Shown: positions 25,660-35,393, counted from the first letter of the stretch. The stretch: 61,808 nt of DNA from Candidatus Gastranaerophilales bacterium (GCA_944326525.1 CALVEG010000009.1:1-61808); one strand, 5' to 3'. A program made the numbers and translations. The notes: a model not told the origin generated them from the letters alone.

Positions 25660-27303
25660 ATGAAAATATCAGAAACCCCACAATTTAAAACATTAACTGA
25701 AAACAAAAAGGAAAAACAGAATATTCAATTTAAAGGAACAGGCGATTACATAAGTCTTGGTTTAAGATTTTTAGACACAAACCAGGCTTGGGGTGCAAAT
25801 GCTGTTGATGTTGGTTCAATGGTATTACCAAGAACTACAGTCGACTTTATAAACAGAGGCCCTGCGGCCGGTATGGAAACCGGGCGTCGTGAAGCTTCAG
25901 GTACTATTAACCACTCATTAATTGGTGTTTATGGATCACTTGCAGCTTTAGCTTTTTCACTTGCTCTTAATAAAACATTTAATGTAAGAGCAGATAAAAT
26001 TTTTGCTGATAATGAATCTTTCGATATCATCGGAAAATATTTCCACGATAATATTCATAAAAACAAGGATAATGCGCTAGGAAATACTCTTAATGATGTT
26101 TTAAAAAATTTAAGCACTACTGTCGGAAATGAAGAAAAGAAACTTAGTGAATACGATGTTGATGTAGTTAAGAAGCGTTTGTTAAGTGCTCTTACAAGTT
26201 CTGATATAGATCAAGACACTATTCCGAAATCAACCAAGCAATATTTGGTAAATTATATAATCCAAGCGACAGGCTCAGAGTCAGATTATAAATTGAAGGC
26301 TTTTGGAAAAGAAACCTCAAACAATCTTTCGACTTTTGTTGAAAATTTGTATAATATTTCAAAAACATTAACAAAAGAAAAAGTAGTTGAAGAATTTGAA
26401 AAGGTTTCTGATTTTTCAAAAAATAAATTTATAAAAGGAATTAAAAACGTAAATAACCGTAGAACTGTCGTAGGTATGGCAATTGCAAGCGGTGTTGGTA
26501 TGTCAATTCAGCCTCTAAATATATATCTAACCAAGAAAAAGACAGGAAGTGACGGTTTTGTCGGAGTTGAAGGTAGAGAAAAGGATAACAGCTTTGGATT
26601 TAAGCTTTGGAAGCTTGCAGCAGCAGTTGTTTTTGGCGGCGGGATTATAGCTGACTTAGCAAGAAAAGAAGGCGGTTTATTAAAGAATATTCAATTTAAA
26701 GGCATTGTTCCAACTATAAATCAGTTTAAGCTTATTTACGGTATGACGATTATGTCAAGATTTATAGTTGCAAGAGATAAAGATGAACTTAGAGAATCTG
26801 TAGTGAAAGATGTTTTAGGATTCTTTAACTGGCTAGTTCTTGGTAACTTTGTTTCTAAAGGTGTTGCACTTGCAATGGATAAGAATAAATCACTTCTTAA
26901 AAATCCAAATGAGTCATCATTCTTCAAGAAAAAACTTAAAACTCGAGATGAAGTTTTAATTGAAGGGTTGAAACGTGCTAATATAAGTTCTGTCTCAGCA
27001 GACGGTAAGGCATTGAAATTCTCTCAAATGATGAAACAATTACCGGCATCTGAGGCTGGAAAAGCTGTAAGACGTCAATTGAAAATATTGAATATTGCTC
27101 AAGTTGCAGGTTATTTATATTCAGGTTTAGTCCTAGGTATAGGTATTCCTAAACTGAATATTTATATGACAAACAAATCTGAAGCAAAACGCAAAGCAAA
27201 ACTTGCTGAAAAGAAAGCTCTCGAAGCTCAGCAAAATGTAAATAATAATGATAACCTTTCTATGAGTTCAAAAATGACTTTGGATAAATTCTTGGCTAAA
27301 TAA
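25660..27303 (+). CDS. Lineage-specific membrane protein, tandem paralog 2
   Basis: A 547-residue paralog of the upstream gene, 13 bases after it, with a strong AAGGAG site. It begins MKISETPQF and carries the F-x-G signature at 24-26 (IQFKGT). Shared blocks are VLPRTTVDF, GRREASGTINHSLIGVYG, SIQPLNIYL, NIQFKGIVPTINQFKLIYGMTIMSRF, ELRESVVKD and LGNFVSKGVAL. An FKG also precedes the conserved VPT block inside both proteins, so the motif recurs internally. At least four hydrophobic stretches could span or lie on the membrane. Family not recognised; both genes converge on the ATP synthase operon. Confidence 0.75.
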   Translation: MKISETPQFKTLTENKKEKQNIQFKGTGDYISLGLRFLDTNQAWGANAVDVGSMVLPRTTVDFINRGPAAGMETGRREASGTINHSLIGVYGSLAALAFSLALNKTFNVRADKIFADNESFDIIGKYFHDNIHKNKDNALGNTLNDVLKNLSTTVGNEEKKLSEYDVDVVKKRLLSALTSSDIDQDTIPKSTKQYLVNYIIQATGSESDYKLKAFGKETSNNLSTFVENLYNISKTLTKEKVVEEFEKVSDFSKNKFIKGIKNVNNRRTVVGMAIASGVGMSIQPLNIYLTKKKTGSDGFVGVEGREKDNSFGFKLWKLAAAVVFGGGIIADLARKEGGLLKNIQFKGIVPTINQFKLIYGMTIMSRFIVARDKDELRESVVKDVLGFFNWLVLGNFVSKGVALAMDKNKSLLKNPNESSFFKKKLKTRDEVLIEGLKRANISSVSADGKALKFSQMMKQLPASEAGKAVRRQLKILNIAQVAGYLYSGLVLGIGIPKLNIYMTNKSEAKRKAKLAEKKALEAQQNVNNNDNLSMSSKMTLDKFLAK

Positions 27304-27324
27304 TAAGTCAATTAAGCAAGAAAG

Positions 27325-28257
27325 TTAACCGATTTGTGCATTAGCGCCGGAAACGACCTCAATGATTTCCTGTGTAATAGCAAATTGTCTTGTTTTGTTA
27401 TATTCCGTAGAAAGTGTTTTAAGCATTTTTTCAGCATTATTTGTTGCCGCAGACATTGCGGTCATCCTGCTTGCAAGTTCGCTGGCTTGTGCTTCTAACA
27501 GTGCTTGATAAATAATGTTTGCAATATACATCGGAACTACTTTTTGTAAAATATTGTGCATATCAGGTATGAATTCCATTAATGGTTCCGCTATATTGTC
27601 GTGAAGTCTTTCTTCAATTTCTTCTTTTGTCTGTAGTGGCAAAACTTCCCAATTTTCAATAAAATAGCTCATCATATTTTTAAATCTTGTTGTAATGATT
27701 TCAATTTTATCAATTTTTTGGGATACGTAATACTCGGCGATATCTGAAACTATTGAATGAGCGCCTTCTCCTGTTGGGTTGTTTGCGATAGCAACATACG
27801 TTTTTGCAATTTCACAGTCAAAATTTTTGCATCTTCTTTTTAAAGTTCCAATTCCTTTTTGTCCTACTATGAAAAGGATTGCTTTAATACCTTTTTCGTT
27901 ATATTCCTTTACTGTTTGGACTGTTTTTTTTATGATATTTCCGTTGTAAGCTCCCGCAAGTCCTTTGTTAGAAGTTATAACAAGAATTCCTGCTGTTTTG
28001 GTTTCTCTTGTTTGCAAAAGAGCAGGGTAATTGTCGATTGCACTTTTAATTTTTAAAGTTGTATTTGAGTATGCGCCTACAGATGCAAGAAGTTTTTTGA
28101 ACATTTTATTCAATTCTTCCGTAAACGGTCGTGACATTTTAACGGTAGATTCAGCTCGCTTAACTTTTGCTGCGGCAACCATTTTCATTGCACGTGTAAT
28201 TTTTTTTGTGCTTTCAACACTTTGTATTCTGTTTTTTATATCTTTTAAATTTGCCAT
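27325..28257 (-). CDS. atpG: ATP synthase gamma subunit
   Basis: The central rotor stalk of F1 (310 residues). It opens with the conserved MANLKDIKNRIQSVESTKKITRAMKMVAAAKVKRAE and ends with the matching C-terminal coiled-coil helix (ASRMTAMSAATNNAEKML..YNKTRQFAITQEIIEVVSGA). It has a longer middle than E. coli gamma, but the redox-regulatory Cys pair insertion of chloroplast gamma is not seen. Last gene of the operon in this window; beta and epsilon must be elsewhere, as in Cyanobacteria. Confidence 0.96.
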   Translation of the reverse strand: MANLKDIKNRIQSVESTKKITRAMKMVAAAKVKRAESTVKMSRPFTEELNKMFKKLLASVGAYSNTTLKIKSAIDNYPALLQTRETKTAGILVITSNKGLAGAYNGNIIKKTVQTVKEYNEKGIKAILFIVGQKGIGTLKRRCKNFDCEIAKTYVAIANNPTGEGAHSIVSDIAEYYVSQKIDKIEIITTRFKNMMSYFIENWEVLPLQTKEEIEERLHDNIAEPLMEFIPDMHNILQKVVPMYIANIIYQALLEAQASELASRMTAMSAATNNAEKMLKTLSTEYNKTRQFAITQEIIEVVSGANAQIG

Positions 28258-28264
28258 TATTTTT

Positions 28265-28474
28265 CTAATCCACTAATACTAATATGATTGCAAGTACAAT
28301 AAGAAATAAAGTAATCATTTGCCATAATGACAAAAATTTCGTAGTTTGGGCACATTTTTTATTCTTGCAAACAACTTGATTATTTACTTCTTGCATACAT
28401 TCAAGACAAAGTCCTTTTCCACAATTTGAGCAAATTCCGAATGCATCTCTATCATGGTGGTAATAACATTTCAT
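28265..28474 (-). CDS. Small B-box-type zinc-finger membrane protein inside the atp operon
   Basis: A 69-residue protein between atpA and atpG. The N-terminal half is a B-box-like zinc finger: C3, H6/H7, C15-x2-C18, C23-x2-C26 (GKGLCLEC), C36 and C41. The C-terminal half is one membrane helix (MITLFLIVLAIILVLV), so the finger should face the cytoplasm at the membrane. ATG 28474 is preceded by AAAGGAG; TTG 28480 is too close to it. Small B-box plus transmembrane proteins are widespread and uncharacterised, but no standard ATP synthase operon contains one. A chaperone or regulatory role for F1Fo is possible but unproven. Confidence 0.85.
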   Translation of the reverse strand: MKCYYHHDRDAFGICSNCGKGLCLECMQEVNNQVVCKNKKCAQTTKFLSLWQMITLFLIVLAIILVLVD

Positions 28475-28489
28475 AAGCAATCTCCTTTA

Positions 28490-30001
28490 TTAAAATGTCT
28501 TTTTAAATTCCTCAAGACTTGTTTTTAGTTGTACTTTATCTTCGTCAGAAAGCGCACTTCCATCGTTTAGGTTATCGGAAAGGTCTTTCAAATTTGATTT
28601 TAGATGGACAAACCAATCTTTTTTGAATTTAGCTATCTGATTGTTTGGAATGTCGTCAAGGATCCCTTCATTTGCTGCAAAAAGAATTGAAACTTGTTCT
28701 GCAACACTTAAAGGTGTATATTGTGGTTGTTTCAGTACTTCTGTCAATTTTTCGCCTCTTAGAAGCTGGTTTTTGGTTGCTTGATCAAGGTCTGAAGCAA
28801 ACTGTGCAAAGGCTTCCAATTCTCTAAATTGAGCCAAGTCAAGACGAAGTTTACCTGCAACTTGCTTAATTGCTTTAGTTTGAGCTGCTCCGCCTACACG
28901 TGAAACTGAAATCCCTGCATTTATTGCAGGACGAACACCTGAGTTAAACAAGTTTGATTCAAGGAAAATTTGTCCGTCAGTTATTGATATTACGTTTGTC
29001 GGAATGTACGCTGAAACATCTCCTGCTTGTGTTTCAATAATCGGTAACGCTGTGATACTTCCGCCTCCAAGTTCGTCATTCAATTTAACAGCACGTTCAA
29101 GAAGTCTTGAATGTAAATAGAATACGTCTCCTGGGTATGCTTCACGTCCCGGTGGTCTTTTAAGAAGCAAACTCATTGCACGATAGGCTTGTGCGTGTTT
29201 GCTTAAATCGTCATAAACTATCAGAACGTCTTTACCTTGCTCCATAAATTCTTCTCCGATTGCAACTCCGGCAAACGGTGCAATGTACTGTAAAGGTGCA
29301 CTTTCATTTGCTGTTGCAGAAACTATAATGGAATATTCCATTGCTCCGTGTTCTTCAAGAACTTTAGCAAGTTGAGCTACTGTTGAAGCTTTTTGACCAA
29401 TTGCAACGTAAATACAAATTACATTTTGCCCTTTTTGGTTCAAAATTGTGTCGATTGCAATTGCTGTTTTACCGGTTTGTCTGTCACCGATAATCAATTC
29501 TCTTTGGCCTCTTCCGATTGGGGTTAAAGCATCAATTGAAGTTAAGCCTGTTTGTAGCGGTTGGTGAACTGATTTTCTTGCAACAATTCCGGGGGCAACC
29601 CTTTCTATCGGGCGAGTTTTATCAGAAATAATTTCGCCTTTGCCGTCAATAGGTTCTCCTGTTGGGTCTATAATTCTGCCGATTAGACCGTCGCCTACTG
29701 GAACTGATGCAATTCTGCCTGTCGTTTTTACGGTCATTCCTTCTTTTATCTGAGTATATTCACCCAAAATTACAATACCAACGTTGTCTTCTTCAAGGTT
29801 TAAGGTAATTCCTAATGTGTCTTTTCCGTCTTCAAATACGACAAGTTCATTTGACATTACGTTTCTTAAACCGTAAACTCGTGCAATTCCGTCGCCTACT
29901 TCTATTACGGTTCCGGTATTTGCTATTTCCGTTTGTAAATCATAATTCTCTATTTTACTTTTAATTATTGAGCTGATTTCATCTGGTTTTATTAGAGCCA
30001 T
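28490..30001 (-). CDS. atpA: ATP synthase alpha subunit
   Basis: The non-catalytic nucleotide-binding F1 subunit (503 residues). It shows the N-terminal segment that binds delta ([12 protein letters not shown]), the beta barrel ([16 protein letters not shown]), Walker [41 protein letters not shown] and the arginine-finger region [10 protein letters not shown]. Length and order are standard. It lies between atpH and the small zinc-finger gene. Confidence 0.97.
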   Translation of the reverse strand: MALIKPDEISSIIKSKIENYDLQTEIANTGTVIEVGDGIARVYGLRNVMSNELVVFEDGKDTLGITLNLEEDNVGIVILGEYTQIKEGMTVKTTGRIASVPVGDGLIGRIIDPTGEPIDGKGEIISDKTRPIERVAPGIVARKSVHQPLQTGLTSIDALTPIGRGQRELIIGDRQTGKTAIAIDTILNQKGQNVICIYVAIGQKASTVAQLAKVLEEHGAMEYSIIVSATANESAPLQYIAPFAGVAIGEEFMEQGKDVLIVYDDLSKHAQAYRAMSLLLKRPPGREAYPGDVFYLHSRLLERAVKLNDELGGGSITALPIIETQAGDVSAYIPTNVISITDGQIFLESNLFNSGVRPAINAGISVSRVGGAAQTKAIKQVAGKLRLDLAQFRELEAFAQFASDLDQATKNQLLRGEKLTEVLKQPQYTPLSVAEQVSILFAANEGILDDIPNNQIAKFKKDWFVHLKSNLKDLSDNLNDGSALSDEDKVQLKTSLEEFKKTF

Positions 30002-30011
30002 AATTTCCCCT

Positions 30012-30557
30012 TTATATTAGATTTTTACTTAAATTTTCTAATTTATTTTTTAGGCTTGAATCAATTACATCATCATTGATTTTTATAACAAGCCCTCCGA
30101 TAATTTCTTTGTCTATAAGCCACTCTGCCGTTATATTTTTTGAAAGTCTTTTTTGCAGCTTTTCCGTTATTCTTTGTTTCATTTCTTCATTAAGTTCTAT
30201 GGCAGAGGTTACGGAAACCCGCTGAAGATTATTTATTTTATCAAGCTCATCTCTGTATGCTTCAACTATTCCGTAAAATTCTTTGAAACGCTTTTTCTCA
30301 ATCAAAACTTTGATAAAATCAATAATCTTTTCGTGGATATCTTTTTGAAAAACTTCATCAATAATTGAATATTTAAGTTCGTCCGAGATTGTCGGATTTT
30401 CTAAAACAGAATTTAAATCCGGCGAATTGGCGCAAATTTCTTTTACTGATTCCAGATTTTTCAAAATATCATCATACGAAAGCATTCCGTCTTGTCCAAG
30501 TTGAACAAGTGCGTCTGCATAATTTTTTGCTGTTATTGATATTTGAATTGAGTTCAT
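30012..30557 (-). CDS. atpH: ATP synthase delta subunit
   Basis: A 181-residue OSCP/delta subunit linking the peripheral stalk to the top of F1. Family features are NYADALVQL near the N terminus, [23 protein letters not shown], and the C-terminal block [36 protein letters not shown]. It lies directly between atpF and atpA with gaps of 3 and 10 bases. Confidence 0.94.
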   Translation of the reverse strand: MNSIQISITAKNYADALVQLGQDGMLSYDDILKNLESVKEICANSPDLNSVLENPTISDELKYSIIDEVFQKDIHEKIIDFIKVLIEKKRFKEFYGIVEAYRDELDKINNLQRVSVTSAIELNEEMKQRITEKLQKRLSKNITAEWLIDKEIIGGLVIKINDDVIDSSLKNKLENLSKNLI

Positions 30558-30560
30558 ATT

Positions 30561-31058
30561 TTATCCTAATTCTTCAATACTTTGATTGATATATTTTTCA
30601 TGCAGTGAAGGGTTCGCTTCCAAAACTGCTTTAATGTGCAGCTTAGCAAGTTCAGCCGAGGCTGCAGCCGTTTTTTTTGAAAGTCTTGCAGAAATCGTTT
30701 TTTCTTCTGCTGTTTCTACTCTTTCAATGTTGCTCTGGATATTTTTAACTTTTTGTTCTGCTTCTGTTATTATATTTTGAGCAATTCTTTCTGCATTGTT
30801 TTCTGCATTTGAAATTTTCTGTTTAATCTCTTCTTCAAGGTTTTCTACAGATTTTAAGGCGTTTTGAAGTTCTTTTTCGCCTGATACTTTTTCCTGTTCT
30901 GCTTTTTCTATTGTAGTTTTTATGTTGGTAACTGCTTTTTCTAATATGTCTGCTAAATTAACTTTATTAATTATCCAAGTGAGTATAAGCACCATCACAA
31001 CAAAGTTGAAAAAGTTGCTTGTTACTATAAAATTCCATATCTCACTTATTGTATTCAT
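30561..31058 (-). CDS. atpF: ATP synthase b subunit
   Basis: A 165-residue peripheral-stalk subunit: one N-terminal membrane helix (FNFVVMVLILTWIINKV), then a long charged coiled coil. It overlaps the b' gene by 4 bases (ATGA). Two unlike b-type genes in tandem imply a b/b' heterodimer, as in Cyanobacteria and other photosynthetic lineages. Confidence 0.9.
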   Translation of the reverse strand: MNTISEIWNFIVTSNFFNFVVMVLILTWIINKVNLADILEKAVTNIKTTIEKAEQEKVSGEKELQNALKSVENLEEEIKQKISNAENNAERIAQNIITEAEQKVKNIQSNIERVETAEEKTISARLSKKTAAASAELAKLHIKAVLEANPSLHEKYINQSIEELG

Positions 31059-31525
31059 TTCAGTACCTTATTAATTAGTTCATAATCAACGTTATCAATT
31101 GAAGTTTTTTCGCCCAAAACCTTTTCAGAAATTGATTCTGCAAGAAGTCTAATATTTTCTGAAAGTGCATTTGTTGTTTGAATTTCTTCATTATGCAAGT
31201 TTTCTTTAATTGAAGCTATATTTTTTTGAGTTGTTGCTTTAGCTTCTTCGGTTAACTTTTTAGCCTTGTCATTTTCTTGTTGAACTCTTTCTGAAACAAT
31301 CTGTTTGGATTTTATGTTTGTTTCTGTTAACTTGGCTTCTTTATCATTAAGAATTCCTTGCGCTTTTTCTTTTGAATTTTTTGCGGCATTAAGGTTTTCA
31401 TCAATATAATTTTCTCTTTTATTGATGATTGAAAGAATCGGTTTATAAAGTATTGTATTCATAATTATGATGAATACAACAAAACTGATCATTGCTATTA
31501 AAAACGTTGCATTAAATTCAAACAT
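31055..31525 (-). CDS. atpF2: ATP synthase b' subunit
   Basis: A 156-residue b-type subunit: a membrane anchor (FLIAMISFVVFIIIMNTILYKPI) followed by the typical INKRENYIDENLNAAKNSKEKA coiled coil. Placed between c and b, it occupies the position of the cyanobacterial b' gene (called atpG there). The YKPI after the helix is conserved in this family. Confidence 0.9.
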   Translation of the reverse strand: MFEFNATFLIAMISFVVFIIIMNTILYKPILSIINKRENYIDENLNAAKNSKEKAQGILNDKEAKLTETNIKSKQIVSERVQQENDKAKKLTEEAKATTQKNIASIKENLHNEEIQTTNALSENIRLLAESISEKVLGEKTSIDNVDYELINKVLK

Positions 31526-31550
31526 AACAAATATCCTTAAGAATTAAATT

Positions 31551-31793
31551 TTATGCAAAAATCAAAAGCATAGCTACTAAAAGTGCATAAATAGCTGTCG
31601 CTTCTGCAAGACCTGCACCGATAATAAAGTTTTTGAAAGCTTCATCTTTCATTTCAGGCTGTCTTGCGATAGCTTCAAGAACACCTTTAGTTGCAATACC
31701 AAGACCTAAACCTCCGCCGATTGCTCCGAAGCCGATTGCAATACCTGCACCCAATTTTGCTAAATCTAAATTTGCTAATTGTTCAACTGCCAT
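31551..31793 (-). CDS. atpE: ATP synthase c subunit
   Basis: An 80-residue hairpin forming the rotor ring. Helix 1 is Gly-rich (GAGIAIGFGAIGGGLGLGIATKG), the loop is ARQPEMKDE, and helix 2 carries the ion-binding Glu in GLAEATAIYALLVAML. Aligned on RQPE with the Na+-type c subunit of Ilyobacter, the Na+ ligand Gln is Leu and the Ser after the Glu is Ala, so this ring should carry protons. Confidence 0.95.
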   Translation of the reverse strand: MAVEQLANLDLAKLGAGIAIGFGAIGGGLGLGIATKGVLEAIARQPEMKDEAFKNFIIGAGLAEATAIYALLVAMLLIFA

Positions 31794-31812
31794 AATTTTT
31801 CTCCTTTATATT

Positions 31813-32502
31813 TTATTCTTCATTTACTGCCATAGATATGTATGTTGTGGAAAGCAGGGTGAATACCAGAGCCTGAATTAGTGCCACAAAAAGTTCAAAT
31901 AGCATAAACGGTAGAGGAATAAAGTATGCAAAAATCCCTACAACCGTAAATACCAAAACTTCTCCTGCAAATATGTTTGCAAAAAGTCGTAATGCAAGTG
32001 AAAAAGGTCTTACAAAAAGTTCCAAAGTGTCAACAAGGGTAATTATAATTCCGTCAATGCTGAACCCGTGGAAAAAGAAATGAAAACCTTTTTTCTTTAC
32101 ACCGTAATAAATATAATAAAGTGAAACAACAATAGCCATTGCTGCTGTCATATTAATATCGTTGTTTGGTGAAGCTAATTCACCTGTTTTTAAATGAATC
32201 AAATGCCAAGGAAGTTGTCCAACGAGATTTGCAGTTAGAATAAACATGAAAAGCGTTAGAATTAAAGGTAAATGCCTTTTGGATGCTTCTTCGCCCATGC
32301 TGGCTTTTGCAATTCCTGAAAAGTATTTTACAATTCCTTCTGCGGCAAGCTGTAATTTTGATGGTATTAAAGTAGTTTTGCGAGTTGTAACAAGTGCTAA
32401 AATTATCAGCAAAAACATCGTAAACCACATTGTAATTAGTGTATCCATATTTGCAGACACCGGATGACCAAATATATCAAAATTACAAATCCAATGTTCC
32501 AT
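31813..32502 (-). CDS. atpB: ATP synthase a subunit
   Basis: A 229-residue membrane subunit forming the proton half-channels. The stator Arg region is LFVRPFSLALRLFANIFAGEVLV, and the last helix carries LFVALIQALVFTLLSTTYIS. It is the first gene of the operon; no atpI precedes it, and the promoter is directly upstream and divergent from birA. Confidence 0.95.
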   Translation of the reverse strand: MEHWICNFDIFGHPVSANMDTLITMWFTMFLLIILALVTTRKTTLIPSKLQLAAEGIVKYFSGIAKASMGEEASKRHLPLILTLFMFILTANLVGQLPWHLIHLKTGELASPNNDINMTAAMAIVVSLYYIYYGVKKKGFHFFFHGFSIDGIIITLVDTLELFVRPFSLALRLFANIFAGEVLVFTVVGIFAYFIPLPFMLFELFVALIQALVFTLLSTTYISMAVNEE

Positions 32503-32524
32503 TTTCTCTCCCTTTTCAAGTTTT

Positions 32525-32552
32525 ATTGTAACTCATAAAAAAAAAATCGCAA
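32525..32552 (-). promoter_or_regulatory. Putative promoter of the ATP synthase operon
   Basis: Minus strand: TTGCGA (32552-32547), a 16-base spacer that is mostly T, and TACAAT (32530-32525), 22 bases before the atpB ATG. Confidence 0.55.
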
Positions 32553-32607
32553 ATTTTTTTTGTTTATATTACAATTACAATGTATAGGGAATTTTTAAGA
32601 GGCGAAA

Positions 32608-33330
32608 ATGAAAATTTTAAGCCTGGAAGAGACTGACTCAACCAATATATATGCAAAGCAACATCTTGCAGAACTTGAAGATTGCACGGTTATTTCTTCT
32701 CGCAGACAAACAGCAGGACGCGGAAGACTTAACAGGTCATGGCTTGATTTGGGGGACGGTAACCTTTTTGTTTCAATAGTTTTGAAACCTTCTGAAGTGT
32801 TTAATAAAAATTTTGTTAATCTGACTCAATTCCTTTCCGTTTGTATTGCTAAAACCATTGAATCTTACGGACTTAAGACTGAAATTAAGTGGCCGAATGA
32901 TGTTAATATTAACGGTAAAAAAATCGCTGGAATTTTATCCGAAACAGTTATGCAGGGTGCAAAGTTAAAAGGAATTATTTTAGGTTTCGGAATTAATGTT
33001 ACGGCTGATTCTGATGATGTGAAAAAAGTCGCAGATAAAGAAGTAACTTCTCTTTCAATTGAACTTGGCTCAAATGCCCCTGAAAAAAGTGATTTCTTAA
33101 CAAATTTGCTAAACTGTTTTTTGGGTGATTATAATAAGTTTATGGAAGAAGGCTTTTGTTTTATTAAGCATGATTATCTTAGCCGAGTGAATTTTATTGG
33201 AAAAGAAATTAGCGTAAAACTGCCGAATGAAATTAAATGCGGATTTGCCGAAAGTATTGACGATGATGGCGCTTTGCATTTAAAAGAAAATAAAGAAGTT
33301 TTTGTACTTACTATAGGAGATATAATATGA
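32608..33330 (+). CDS. birA: Biotin-protein ligase (BirA, without DNA-binding domain)
   Basis: Activates biotin with ATP and attaches it to the acceptor lysine of biotin carriers. The 240 residues hold the catalytic and C-terminal domains only: ETDSTN at the start, SRRQTAGRGRLNRSW (biotinyl-AMP loop), KWPNDVNINGKKIAGILSE, GFGINV. It lacks the N-terminal helix-turn-helix of E. coli BirA, so it should not repress transcription. It overlaps oadG by 4 bases and stands first in the decarboxylase operon, whose alpha subunit carries the biotin. Confidence 0.94.
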   Translation: MKILSLEETDSTNIYAKQHLAELEDCTVISSRRQTAGRGRLNRSWLDLGDGNLFVSIVLKPSEVFNKNFVNLTQFLSVCIAKTIESYGLKTEIKWPNDVNINGKKIAGILSETVMQGAKLKGIILGFGINVTADSDDVKKVADKEVTSLSIELGSNAPEKSDFLTNLLNCFLGDYNKFMEEGFCFIKHDYLSRVNFIGKEISVKLPNEIKCGFAESIDDDGALHLKENKEVFVLTIGDII

Positions 33331-33572
33331 TAGGACACTTTTTAGCATTACTTGAAGAAGGTATGGTGCTTATGGGAATAGGAATGGGATTTGTTTTTGC
33401 ATTTCTCGCAATTCTTGTTTTGACAATGGGCGGTATGTCATGGGTCGTTAAACAGTTGAACAAAATATTCCCTGAAGAAGTTAAAATTGTGGAGAAACCT
33501 GGCAAAAGAGCAAATGTTTCGGTTGATGAGGCTGTTGCAGTTGCCATTGCTGTTGCAAAACTCCGCGGTTAG
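33327..33572 (+). CDS. oadG: Oxaloacetate decarboxylase gamma-type subunit
   Basis: An 81-residue single-span protein (GMVLMGIGMGFVFAFLAILVLTMGGMSWVV) with a charged C-terminal tail, fitting the OAD gamma family that anchors and assembles the Na+ pump. Identified mainly by size, topology and location between birA and oadA. The start overlaps the birA stop (ATGA). Confidence 0.8.
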   Translation: MIGHFLALLEEGMVLMGIGMGFVFAFLAILVLTMGGMSWVVKQLNKIFPEEVKIVEKPGKRANVSVDEAVAVAIAVAKLRG

Positions 33573-33605
33573 AAGTTTTAATTTTTTTACGAAAGGATAT
33601 AGATT

Positions 33606-35393
33606 ATGGGAAAAAAACTTATTAAAGTTATGGACACCTCATTTAGAGATGGTTTCCAATCCGTTTACGGAGCAAGAGTATTTGTAGATGATTTTATTCC
33701 TGCGCTTCAGTCAGCTGTAAATGCAGGTTTAAGACATTTTGAAGTTGCCGGTGGTGCAAGATTTCAGTCACCGATTTTTTATTGCAATGAAAATGCTTTC
33801 GAAACTATGGATAAAATCAGAGCTGCTGTAGGTCCTGATATCAACCTTCAATCTCTTGCAAGAGGTGTGAATGTTGTCGGACTTGATTCTCAGCCGAGAG
33901 ATATTATCAATCTTCACGCCAAAATGTTTAAAAAACACGGCGTTACAACTGTTAGAAACTTTGACGCTTTGAATGATGTAAACAACCTTATTTATTCAGG
34001 TCAATGTATTAGAGATAACGGTTTGAAGCATGAAATTACAATCACAATGATGGAACTTCCGATCGGTTGTACAGGTGCTCATGATGTTGCTTTTTATGAA
34101 AAAGTTTTGAGAAACATCCTTGATGCAGGTATTCCGTTCGACAGCTTAGCATTTAAAGATGCTTCAGGTACTTCAAATCCAAGAAAAGTTTACGAAACCG
34201 TAAAACGTACAAGAGAAATTTTGGGTTCTGATGCTCACATCAGATTCCATTCTCACGAAACTGCAGGAACTGGTTTGGCGGCTTACTTGGCAGCTTTAGA
34301 CGGTGGTGCTGATGGTATCGACCTTTCTATGAAACCTGTTTCAGGTGGAACAGCTCAGCCTGATATCGTTTCTATGTGGCATGCTGTTAAAGGTACTGAT
34401 TACGATCTTGGTGTAGATATTGAAAAAATTCTTGAAACTGAAGAAGTATTTAAAGAATGTATGAAAGATTACTTCTTACCTCCGGAAGCTTTGGCTGTTA
34501 ACCCGATGATTATTCAGTCACCACTTCCTGGCGGAGCTTTAACTGCTAATACTCAAATGCTTCGTGATAACAATTTGATGGATAAATATCCGGAAGTTGT
34601 TGCAGCAATGAAAGAAGTTGTTGAAAAAGGCGGTTTTGGAACTTCAGTTACACCAGTATCTCAGTTCTATTTCCAACAAGCATTCAATAACGTAATGTTT
34701 GGCAAGTGGAAGAAAATTGCAGAAGGTTACGGAAAAATGGTTCTTGGATACTTTGGTAAAACTCCTTGTGAACCGGATTCTGAAATTGTTAAAATTGCAA
34801 GCGAACAGTTAAATCTTCAACCTACAACAGAGCTTGTTGTTGATATCAATGATAGAGATCCTGAAAAGGGTATTAAGGCTGCAACTAAACGCCTTGAGGA
34901 TGCTGGATTGCCTGTAAATGATGAAAATATTTTCATTTCTGCAGCTTGTAAAGAAAAAGGTATTCTTTTCCTTGAAGGTAAAGGTACAATCGGTGTTAGA
35001 AAGAATGCTCCGGAATCAAAAGAAGCTAAGAGCGAAGATTCTTCAAACGGTTATACAGTTACAGTTAACGGTAAAAAGTATGCTGTTGCTTTTGAAGGAA
35101 ATAAAGCTACTGTTAACGGCAAACTTTATGACTTCAACTTAAAAGCAGGTATTGAAGCTGATCATGCTGTAGAAGGCGATGCAAAACCTGTTAAGGCAGC
35201 GCTTCCTGGTACAGTATTGAAGGTTCTAGTTGCTGTTGGCGATACTATTAACGAAGGAGATGTTATTGCCGTTGTTGAAGCAATGAAAATGGAAACTGAA
35301 ATTAAATCACCATTGTCAGGTGTTATAAAATCAGTTGATATTGAAGTAGGAAATCAGGTTAAAACAGGTCAAGAACTTGTTACAATCGGTTAA
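33606..35393 (+). CDS. oadA: Oxaloacetate decarboxylase alpha subunit (carboxyltransferase plus biotin carrier)
   Basis: A 595-residue soluble subunit that moves the carboxyl group of oxaloacetate onto biotin. The TIM-barrel carboxyltransferase domain begins MDTSFRDGFQSVYGAR, with FEVAGGARF, NFDALNDVNNL, LAFKDASG (active-site Lys) and FHSHETAGTG (metal His pair). The PYC/OADA domain follows. The C-terminal biotinyl domain has VEAMKMETEI, with the biotinylated Lys near 561, after an Ala/Pro linker. Related methylmalonyl-CoA or glutaconyl-CoA pumps have a different alpha subunit, so oxaloacetate is the likeliest substrate; pyruvate-carboxylase-type subunits would be the main alternative. Confidence 0.92.
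   Translation: MGKKLIKVMDTSFRDGFQSVYGARVFVDDFIPALQSAVNAGLRHFEVAGGARFQSPIFYCNENAFETMDKIRAAVGPDINLQSLARGVNVVGLDSQPRDIINLHAKMFKKHGVTTVRNFDALNDVNNLIYSGQCIRDNGLKHEITITMMELPIGCTGAHDVAFYEKVLRNILDAGIPFDSLAFKDASGTSNPRKVYETVKRTREILGSDAHIRFHSHETAGTGLAAYLAALDGGADGIDLSMKPVSGGTAQPDIVSMWHAVKGTDYDLGVDIEKILETEEVFKECMKDYFLPPEALAVNPMIIQSPLPGGALTANTQMLRDNNLMDKYPEVVAAMKEVVEKGGFGTSVTPVSQFYFQQAFNNVMFGKWKKIAEGYGKMVLGYFGKTPCEPDSEIVKIASEQLNLQPTTELVVDINDRDPEKGIKAATKRLEDAGLPVNDENIFISAACKEKGILFLEGKGTIGVRKNAPESKEAKSEDSSNGYTVTVNGKKYAVAFEGNKATVNGKLYDFNLKAGIEADHAVEGDAKPVKAALPGTVLKVLVAVGDTINEGDVIAVVEAMKMETEIKSPLSGVIKSVDIEVGNQVKTGQELVTIG

Noticed and set aside
31551..31793. Na+-type c ring
   Set aside because: Suggested by the neighbouring Na+ pump, but the Gln and Ser Na+ ligands are replaced by Leu and Ala.
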